Assembly (NCBI GenBank): GCA_021811925.1
Contig: JAKAPY010000104.1
Coordinates: 1 to 6,329 of the forward strand
DNA length: 6,329 nucleotides
DNA from: Thermoplasmata archaeon
GTDB lineage: Archaea; Thermoplasmatota; Thermoplasmata; Sysuiplasmatales; Sysuiplasmataceae
Direction of reading: 5' to 3'
Part shown: positions 1-4,951 of the stretch, one piece after another
Position numbering within the stretch: the stretch's first letter is position 1
How the letters are laid out: the number at the start of each line of letters is the position of its first letter
The notes under the pieces: generated by a model
Told to the model about the DNA's origin: nothing
Database searches by the model: none
What the model saw: only the letters and a program-made list of their open reading frames with translations
Position numbers and translations under genes: made by a program

Positions 1-657
1 TGTCTTGAACGGGGGCGCGAAACCCCCTTCGTCCCCCACATTTGTCGAAGACGCGCCATGTTTGGACTTCAATTCCGATTTCAGGCTCTGGTAAACCTCA
101 GCAGCAGCAGTGAGAGCCTCCTTCAACGAATGGAAGCCTGCTGGCACAATCAGGAATTCCTGTACAGCCAGGGCACCGCCTGCATGTACGCCACCGTTTA
201 TCACATTCAGTAGCGGGACTGGCAGGAGTGGTTTGCTCCCAGTAATGCCTGAGAAGTAGCTGAACAGCTCTGTATGCTTCTGGGCCGCGGCAAGTCTGGT
301 TGCGGCCATTGACACGCCCAGAATAGCGTTCGCACCTAGTGATGCCTTGTTCGGCGTTCCATCAAGCGCTATCATCTTCCTGTCGATGTCTGCCTGCCCG
401 AGAGGCGAAAAGCCCGATACGGCGCCTGCAATTGCACCATTCACGTTCTGGACTGCTTTAAGTACGCCTTTTCCTCCAAACCTCTTTCCACCGTCGCGCA
501 GCTCAAGCGCCTCGTGCTTGCCGGTACTCGCTCCTGACGGGACAGCTGCGCTTACCGTGAACACTCCGTCTGACATGTTCACTGAAACGGTCGGATTTCC
601 CCTGGAATCAAGTATCTCCATTCCCCTTACAGTAGCTATTACCTGACTTTCCTTCAT
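1..657 (-). CDS. eno: Enolase (phosphopyruvate hydratase), N-terminal half, cut by the window edge
   Basis: Enolase interconverts 2-phosphoglycerate and phosphoenolpyruvate in the cytoplasm, in glycolysis and gluconeogenesis. The 219 codons present cover the whole N-terminal domain and the first part of the barrel. Visible signatures are LDSRGNPT (residues 16-23), the mobile active-site loop PSGAST (40-45), INGG plus His158 (153-158), Gln166-Glu167, and GDEGGFAP (208-215) with the catalytic-type Glu210. The later Mg-binding acidic residues and the catalytic lysine lie beyond the left edge; family members are about 410-430 residues. The ATG at 657 is chosen because GAGGGTGA lies 4 bases upstream and the protein then begins the usual few residues before the LDSRGNPT motif. 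An in-frame GTG 11 codons upstream is possible but less likely. The gene lies 119 bases downstream of the DUF5611-like gene on the same strand and may be co-transcribed with it. No lesion is seen in the part present. Confidence 0.97.
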   Translation of the reverse strand, partial: MKESQVIATVRGMEILDSRGNPTVSVNMSDGVFTVSAAVPSGASTGKHEALELRDGGKRFGGKGVLKAVQNVNGAIAGAVSGFSPLGQADIDRKMIALDGTPNKASLGANAILGVSMAATRLAAAQKHTELFSYFSGITGSKPLLPVPLLNVINGGVHAGGALAVQEFLIVPAGFHSLKEALTAAAEVYQSLKSELKSKHGASSTNVGDEGGFAPPFKT

Positions 658-703
658 CGATTCACCCTCGAAAGCTGAAACATCAGCCACCATGTATGAC
701 GAC

Positions 704-743
704 CCTATCACTGCACAGTCTATTAGCAATTGTGCAGGGATGG
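704..743 (-). repeat. Imperfect hairpin (inverted repeat) in the spacer upstream of eno
   Basis: A perfect 7-base inverted repeat, CTGCACA (711-717) and TGTGCAG (731-737), flanks a 13-base loop. After one mismatch (710/738) pairing continues as 709-707 with 739-741, and after a one-base bulge (706) as 705-704 with 742-743. That gives 12 pairs in total. It lies in the 119-base gap between the DUF5611-like gene and eno, about 47 bases before the eno start. No U-run follows it on the minus-strand transcript, so an intrinsic terminator is unlikely. An RNA processing or attenuation element, or a protein-binding palindrome, is possible. The structure is seen directly; any function is inference. The rest of the gap (658-703 and 744-776) shows nothing else I can support beyond the eno ribosome binding site. 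Confidence 0.5.
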
Positions 744-776
744 TTCTTCTGCCAATTGCCCGCCAGACAGTATGCG

Positions 777-1091
777 CTAAGCCTGCTCGGCTTTCATCGT
801 CTTCTTCCTTCTTTCCTTGGAACTGTAGCCGGTTACCTTCAGAAGGAATCGGTTATACTTCGCTATTGTTTCTGCAGCGTCAGAATCGCTGACTCCGCCC
901 CTGCTGACTGTGATAACGCAAAATCTCTTCTTGTCGGTCAGCCAGCATTCTAGCCGTTCAAGTGCGCCGTAACTCACCACGAGGTGGCCGTCCTGTTCCG
1001 AGACCTGGCCGAATTCTTCCCGCAGCATCTGCCTGATCGATTCGCTCGATATGGCACCTTTTAGCTGGCGTTTTATATCATATTCCTGCAA
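777..1091 (-). CDS. Small DUF5611-like archaeal protein of unknown function
   Basis: A 104-residue, lysine/arginine-rich soluble protein with no signal peptide or membrane segment. The pattern of an early EYDIKR, a central LVVSYGALERLECWL, and a C-terminal KYNRFLLKVTGYSSKERRKK resembles the archaeal DUF5611 family as I remember it; I cannot run a profile search. No function is known to me and no catalytic motif stands out; the basic C-terminus would suit nucleic acid binding. The TTG at 1091 is preferred because it puts the start directly before QEYDIKR, where family members usually begin, and GGAG lies 8 bases upstream. A TTG at 1112 or a GTG at 1100 would lengthen the protein by 7 or 3 residues. 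It overlaps the 3' end of the radical SAM gene by 14 bases in another frame, so the two are almost certainly co-transcribed and may be translationally coupled. That context hints at a role near tRNA modification, which is inference. Confidence 0.75.
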   Translation of the reverse strand: MQEYDIKRQLKGAISSESIRQMLREEFGQVSEQDGHLVVSYGALERLECWLTDKKRFCVITVSRGGVSDSDAAETIAKYNRFLLKVTGYSSKERRKKTMKAEQA

Positions 1092-2184
1092 TTGAACCAC
1101 TCCACTTTGCAATTTTCATCCTGTAGTCCGCAGGATATGAAGGCTGAGAAAGCTCTGAAATTGCAAGCTCAGACTTCCACACGGACTTGCACTCGCACTG
1201 GACCTTCTCAAGACTGGATATATCCCTGTGGACCGAATAATCGGCAATGGCTTCCATTACCCTGTCATCGCATTTGCCACAGTTGTGGGCGCCACGGATG
1301 GTGCCCGCGCCAGTCGGCTTGCTCAAGACCCTTCTGTCGAGGTGATGAGTCCTCCGGAGGACTTCGACAACACTCCATAGCCATGGCGGCCTGTAATTGC
1401 CCTTCCTCCACATGAGCTCGACAATCGTGTCCTTCTGGATGTTGGTCGGATTTATGGAAACAGTGTCGGTGTATGAGGTGATTTCCTCTGTCGTCTTCAC
1501 TGCGTCTTCGATTGAGTCCAGCTCCGAAACAAAGGGCGGCTTAAGCATCAGGTAGCTCTTCACCCTGAATCCCATCTCAGCTGCCGTTCTCGTTGCCCTG
1601 AGATAATGAGCGTAATTTGAGGGCTTGTTAACAGAGTAGTTGAGAATCTTATCATTCGAACTCTCTAGACCGACCGCAAGCATCAGTTTCTGCCTGAACT
1701 GCAGAACATCGGCCAGGTTCTTCTCGGTGATGTATTCATGCCTCGTCTCGACTACAACCTCATCAACCCTTGGATACAGGTCTGAAAGGATTTTTGTCCT
1801 GAGTTGATGCGATATCTCGAATGTGTCCAGAAACGAGCCAGAGGTGTAAATCTTCACCACCCTCTGGTCCTTCAGGTTTTTGGTTGCTTTTTGATACTGG
1901 GACCAGATGCTCTCATCCGTGGCACGCGAAGATGAATCGTTTGTGTAGCCGCACATGCTGCATCCAGATCTCAGTGCCCATGAGCATCCCTTGGTTGCAA
2001 GTATGAAGACAAGAGCATCACAGTCCCTGCCGTCAATCGATTCCGCCTCTGTCCAGCAGGCCACGTAGTCATAAGGGTCCAGATCCCGCATCGCGCGCTG
2101 CCTCTCATGCGAAGCTGCCGAACGGATGCTCTTGAGCACTGTCCTGGAAAGAGGTATTGCTTCCATAGCCTCAGAAACGGTCAC
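1078..2184 (-). CDS. raSEA: Archaeosine biosynthesis radical SAM protein RaSEA
   Basis: RaSEA works with ArcS to turn lysine-charged preQ0 at position 15 of tRNA into archaeosine, using SAM and a [4Fe-4S] cluster to cleave the lysine adduct. The 368-residue length fits the family. Cys67, Cys75 and Cys78 form a CX7CX2C cluster motif followed by GYTNDSS (79-85), as I recall for the RaSEA family (TIGR01210) and unlike the common CX3CX2C. Other supporting segments are SGSFLD (115-120), VETRHEY (145-151), VGLESSND (171-178), and SINPTNIQ (243-250) before a conserved RPPWLWS stretch (265-271). A second cysteine group, C302/C305 and C330/C332, lies near the C-terminus and could bind a metal. The GTG at 2184 is chosen because a TATA-like TTTATTA lies about 28 bases upstream, suggesting a leaderless message; an ATG at 2166 is the alternative. 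ArcS and tRNA-guanine transglycosylase genes are not in the window. A different tRNA-acting radical SAM enzyme is less likely. Confidence 0.87.
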   Translation of the reverse strand: MTVSEAMEAIPLSRTVLKSIRSAASHERQRAMRDLDPYDYVACWTEAESIDGRDCDALVFILATKGCSWALRSGCSMCGYTNDSSSRATDESIWSQYQKATKNLKDQRVVKIYTSGSFLDTFEISHQLRTKILSDLYPRVDEVVVETRHEYITEKNLADVLQFRQKLMLAVGLESSNDKILNYSVNKPSNYAHYLRATRTAAEMGFRVKSYLMLKPPFVSELDSIEDAVKTTEEITSYTDTVSINPTNIQKDTIVELMWRKGNYRPPWLWSVVEVLRRTHHLDRRVLSKPTGAGTIRGAHNCGKCDDRVMEAIADYSVHRDISSLEKVQCECKSVWKSELAISELSQPSYPADYRMKIAKWSGSIAGI

Positions 2185-2208
2185 GATTGTGGCCTAGACC
2201 CAGCCTGC

Positions 2209-2215
2209 TAATAAA
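2209..2215 (-). promoter_or_regulatory. TATA-like box for the raSEA transcript
   Basis: On the minus strand the sequence TTTATTA is centred about 28 bases upstream of the GTG at 2184. Archaeal transcription usually starts about 25-28 bases after the box centre, which would place the transcript start within a few bases of the start codon. No Shine-Dalgarno sequence precedes the GTG, which agrees with a leaderless message. It is a weaker match to the archaeal consensus than the box on the other strand. Confidence 0.45.
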
Positions 2216-2291
2216 CCTAACCGGAGAAAGATGACACGGAGAGCGCCCGGGCCACATGCCAACGGGGAATATGACTCCATTTTCTCCAATA

Positions 2292-2303
2292 TTTATTATA
2301 AAT
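2292..2303 (+). promoter_or_regulatory. TATA box for tyrS
   Basis: An AT-only stretch, TTTATTATAAAT, stands out in a GC-rich surrounding. Its centre lies about 26-28 bases before the ATG at 2325, so the transcript likely starts at or just before the start codon. This decides the tyrS start: the upstream in-frame ATG at 2256 would lie before the promoter. The region between the two divergent genes (2185-2324) otherwise shows only a 7-base inverted repeat that is too far apart to interpret. Confidence 0.65.
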
Positions 2304-2324
2304 GTAAAGACTCTTGGCGGATTT

Positions 2325-3374
2325 ATGGACGCCGAAGGCAGGGCCCTTGATGTGACCAGATATGCTCAGGAAGTGGTGACCATGGAAGAGCTTATCCATC
2401 TCCTTGATACAGAAAAGAGGCCAAGGGCATATATCGGCTTCGAACCCTCCGGGTTCCTCCACATAGGCAGCCTTCTCGTCCCTTCGAAGACCATCGGTGC
2501 AATGCTTGACAACGGATTCGAGGTGACGGTCTTCCTTGCAGACTGGCACGCATTCATAAATGACAAACTTGGCGGCAACATGGACAAGATAAAGGCGTGC
2601 GGAGAGTATATGGCAGATGCATTTTCATTCATTGCAGGCAACAGGCAGGGCCTGAGATTTGCATTTGCATCTGAGATGATTTCGCACAGCGACTACTGGA
2701 CAGACCTGATAAAAAATGCCAAGCACGCCACCCTCCAGCGCCTGAAGAGGGCCATGACCATCATGGGAAGGAGCGAAGACGAAGCCGAGCTCGATTCATC
2801 CAAGCTCCTCTATCCGCTGATGCAGGTCACCGACATATTCAGGCTTGGTGTAGATGTGGCATATGCAGGGATGGACCAGAGGAGGGCGCACATGCTTGCA
2901 AGGGAGGTTGCCGAATCTTTGGGAAGAAAGAAACCAATCGCGCTGCACACTCCCCTGCTTTCGAGCCTCAAGAGCACAAGCAGGATGGATGCGACCGAGT
3001 CAAAAATGTCAAAGAGCGATCCGGCAAGCGCAATCTATGTTCATGACGACGAGGCGACCATGCGCTCTAAACTCAAGAACGCATTCTGTCCGAAGGAGAT
3101 TGAGGGCAATCCGGTCCTCGACATATGCAGGTACATCATCTTTCCATACTCGGGGAAGCTGGGGATTGAGCGCAGCCCGAAATATGGCGGGCATATCAAT
3201 TTCGACAGCTACAGCGCGCTGTCTGAAGCATACTCCAAGGGCGAGCTCCATCCATTGGACCTCAAGGCCGGTGCCGCTTCCGCCCTGTGGGAGATCACCA
3301 TGCCACTTCATGAGCACTATGTGCAGAAACCCGAACTCCTGTCATGGATGAGCAACGCGACGATCACCAGATGA
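2325..3374 (+). CDS. tyrS: Tyrosyl-tRNA synthetase, archaeal type
   Basis: TyrRS activates tyrosine with ATP and attaches it to tRNA-Tyr in the cytoplasm. The 349-residue protein has the class I HIGH-type motif HIGS at 46-49 and a KMSKS loop at 227-231. Alignment from memory with the Methanocaldococcus jannaschii enzyme places the tyrosine-pocket residues at Tyr36, Tyr163, Gln167, Asp170 and Gln185 (segments YIGFEPSG, YPLMQVTD and GMDQR). The C-terminal HPLDLK (309-314) matches the archaeal segment that reads the tRNA-Tyr anticodon. The length and the lack of an S4 domain fit the archaeal/eukaryotic type rather than the bacterial one. TrpRS shares the fold, but the tyrosine-pocket residues and short N-terminus argue against it. 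The ATG at 2325 is preferred over 2256 because a TATA box lies between them, and Tyr36 then falls near the M. jannaschii position 32. No ribosome binding site is clear. It is transcribed away from raSEA and appears monocistronic. Confidence 0.95.
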   Translation: MDAEGRALDVTRYAQEVVTMEELIHLLDTEKRPRAYIGFEPSGFLHIGSLLVPSKTIGAMLDNGFEVTVFLADWHAFINDKLGGNMDKIKACGEYMADAFSFIAGNRQGLRFAFASEMISHSDYWTDLIKNAKHATLQRLKRAMTIMGRSEDEAELDSSKLLYPLMQVTDIFRLGVDVAYAGMDQRRAHMLAREVAESLGRKKPIALHTPLLSSLKSTSRMDATESKMSKSDPASAIYVHDDEATMRSKLKNAFCPKEIEGNPVLDICRYIIFPYSGKLGIERSPKYGGHINFDSYSALSEAYSKGELHPLDLKAGAASALWEITMPLHEHYVQKPELLSWMSNATITR

Positions 3375-3463
3375 GACGGTCAAAGGAACAATCCTGAAAC
3401 AAGGGCCCGGATTTGGGTGATGTTGCAGCATCGCATGACCGGCTTCCCCGTCGCATTCACATA

Positions 3464-3473
3464 GATATTTAAA
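3464..3473 (+). promoter_or_regulatory. TATA box for the transhydrogenase operon
   Basis: The sequence GATATTTAAA is a good archaeal box A match. With start sites about 25-28 bases downstream of the box centre, transcription should begin near 3493-3497, giving a leader of about 20 bases before the ATG at 3516. A short inverted repeat, CTGAC and GTCAG (3489-3493 and 3499-3503), spans the expected start site and could be an operator, though it is only 5 bases per arm. The rest of 3375-3515 holds no gene and no clear T-run terminator for tyrS. Confidence 0.65.
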
Positions 3474-3501
3474 CCCTGAAAGTTTCGGCTGACCCGTCGT
3501 C

Positions 3502-3507
3502 AGGTGA
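3502..3507 (+). promoter_or_regulatory. Ribosome binding site deciding the pntAA start
   Basis: AGGTGA matches the archaeal Shine-Dalgarno core and lies 8 bases before the ATG at 3516. It overlaps the alternative GTG at 3504, which therefore has no binding site of its own at a suitable distance. This supports the ATG as the start and shows that this operon uses a leadered message. Confidence 0.7.
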
Positions 3508-3515
3508 GGCAAAAC

Positions 3516-4655
3516 ATGGCGGTAACTGTCGCAGTTCCAAGGGAGACCGCTCCCGGGGAAAAGAGAGTAGCGCTTGTCCCTGAAGTGGTCTCCAAGCTTA
3601 CGAAGTCTGGTGTACGTGTTCTCATCGAGTCGGGCGCGGGGGACGCTGCCTTCTACACGGACAGCGCCTATGCGGGCTCAGGCGCAGAAATTACGAAAGA
3701 CCGCAGGGCGCTCTATGCGGATGCGGACGTGCTCCTGGCCGTGCAGCCCCCGGTCCCCGAGGATGTCGGCCTGATGAAACCAGGTGCAATACTGGTTGGA
3801 TTCATGAATCCAGGAAGGAGCGTCGAAGGCGCAAGGGCGATGAAAGAAAAGGGGGTTTCCGCTTTCGCACTGGAGCTTGTGCCGCGCATCACAAGGGCGC
3901 AGAGCATGGATGCGCTTTCCTCACAGTCCACCATAGGGGGATACAAGGCGGTGCTGCTCGCTGCCAATCAATCGCCAAAGCTGTTTCCAATGCTCACAAC
4001 GGCTGCAGGCACGATAAGGCCGGCCAAGGTTCTAATTCTTGGGGCCGGCGTGGCAGGGCTCATGGCCATTGCAACCGCGAGAAGGCTTGGAGGGATGGTC
4101 GAGGCATACGATGTCAGGCGAGCCGCCGGGGAGCAGGTCAGGAGCCTTGGTGCAAAGTTTCTGGAGCTGCAGATAGACGCGGAGGGCGCCGGAGGGTATG
4201 CAAGGGAACTCACACCTGAGGAGAAGGTAAAGGAGCAGGCCATGGTGAATGAGGCGGTGTCTCAGGCAGATGCGGTGATTACAACCGCGAACATACCGGG
4301 CAGAAAAGCACCGAGGCTTATCACCAAGGAAATGGTTTCGAAAATGAAGCCTGGTTCGGTTATAATAGATCTGGCTGCCGAGACTGGAGGCAACTGCGAG
4401 CTTACCAGAGCAGGAGATACCGTGGTCGTAAACGAGGTGTCAATAGTCGGACCGGTAAATCTCCCCGGACAGGTGCCGTTCCACGCGAGCCAGATGTATG
4501 CCAAGAATCTTCAATCTTTCCTTGGACTGCTGATTGACCAGCAGGGCAAAATGATTAACAATTTTGACGACGAGATTCTGAAGGGAAGCGTGCTCGTAAT
4601 GAATGGTGAGATTAAACATGCACAGACGAAGGAACTAGTGGAGGGAAAGAAATGA
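3516..4655 (+). CDS. pntAA: NAD(P) transhydrogenase subunit alpha part 1 (soluble NAD(H)-binding domain I)
   Basis: Domain I of the proton-translocating transhydrogenase binds NAD(H) on the cytoplasmic face and exchanges hydride with NADP bound by PntB. The 379-residue protein starts with VAVPRE (5-10), typical of the alanine dehydrogenase/PntA fold. It carries the domain I RQD loop, with Arg124, Gln129 and Asp132 in RITRAQSMDALSSQ, corresponding to R127/Q132/D135 of the Rhodospirillum rubrum protein. The Rossmann motif GAGVAG is at 176-181, with Asp199 in EAYDVR at the end of the second strand. No membrane helices are present, so this is the split form in which the alpha subunit is two polypeptides. 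Alanine dehydrogenase is excluded by the RQD loop and by the pntAB and pntB genes that follow. The start is set by AGGTGA 8 bases before the ATG. Its stop overlaps the pntAB start as ATGA. AGG and ATA codons are common, as in neighbouring genes. Confidence 0.97.
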   Translation: MAVTVAVPRETAPGEKRVALVPEVVSKLTKSGVRVLIESGAGDAAFYTDSAYAGSGAEITKDRRALYADADVLLAVQPPVPEDVGLMKPGAILVGFMNPGRSVEGARAMKEKGVSAFALELVPRITRAQSMDALSSQSTIGGYKAVLLAANQSPKLFPMLTTAAGTIRPAKVLILGAGVAGLMAIATARRLGGMVEAYDVRRAAGEQVRSLGAKFLELQIDAEGAGGYARELTPEEKVKEQAMVNEAVSQADAVITTANIPGRKAPRLITKEMVSKMKPGSVIIDLAAETGGNCELTRAGDTVVVNEVSIVGPVNLPGQVPFHASQMYAKNLQSFLGLLIDQQGKMINNFDDEILKGSVLVMNGEIKHAQTKELVEGKK

Positions 4656-4951
4656 TCTCGATTCTCTACATTTACATCTACATAGCACTGCTTGCCGCCT
4701 TCACAGGCTATGAGGTAATCACCAGGATTCCGGTTATACTGCACACGCCTTTGATGTCCGGGTCTAATTTCATTCACGGAGTTGTTCTTGTCGGCGGAAT
4801 GATAGAGCTTGGATTGGCACAGACGCCACTTGAGGAAGCCATCGGCTTTATCGCTGTCGTAATGGGAGCTCTGAATGTGACAGGCGGGTATGCTGTCACA
4901 GAACGCATTTTGCAGATGTTTGAAAAGCAGAAAACGAAGAAGGGGAACTGA
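4652..4951 (+). CDS. pntAB: NAD(P) transhydrogenase subunit alpha part 2 (small membrane subunit)
   Basis: This 99-residue membrane protein provides the alpha-side helices of the transmembrane domain II through which protons move. Three hydrophobic segments are visible, roughly residues 3-23, 36-56 and 62-82, with a charged C-terminal tail (FEKQKTKKGN). The signature HTPLMSGSNFIHG (31-43) includes His42, which matches in number and context the histidine proposed in the Thermus thermophilus alpha2 subunit to take part in proton transfer. The whole chain recalls the Thermus protein closely from memory, including GYEVITR (19-25) and GGYAVTER (78-85). The ATG overlaps the pntAA stop as ATGA and is served by GGAGGG at 4640-4645, so translation is probably coupled. 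One base separates its stop from the pntB start. Confidence 0.96.
   Translation: MISILYIYIYIALLAAFTGYEVITRIPVILHTPLMSGSNFIHGVVLVGGMIELGLAQTPLEEAIGFIAVVMGALNVTGGYAVTERILQMFEKQKTKKGN

Noticed and set aside
347..646. Plus-strand reading frame opposite eno
   Set aside because: The minus strand encodes the clear enolase N-terminus here.
658..776. A tRNA or small RNA gene in the spacer before eno
   Set aside because: No cloverleaf, T-loop consensus or other known RNA pattern could be fitted; only the single hairpin at 704-743 is evident.
2223..2287. Inverted repeat GGAGAAA / TTTCTCC
   Set aside because: Only 7 bases per arm and 51 bases apart, so chance is a sufficient explanation.
2256..2324. 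Upstream in-frame start for tyrS giving 23 more residues
   Set aside because: The TATA box at 2292-2303 lies inside this extension and the shorter protein aligns better with archaeal TyrRS.
2854..3351. Plus-strand reading frame (165 codons) within tyrS
   Set aside because: It lies in another frame of tyrS; the Arg/Ser/Cys-rich translation has no recognisable domain, while the tyrS frame carries all the expected motifs.
3419..3432. Near-palindrome GATGTTGCAGCATC as a possible tyrS terminator
   Set aside because: It is not perfect, has no loop of useful size and no T-run follows; archaeal terminators usually need a T-run.
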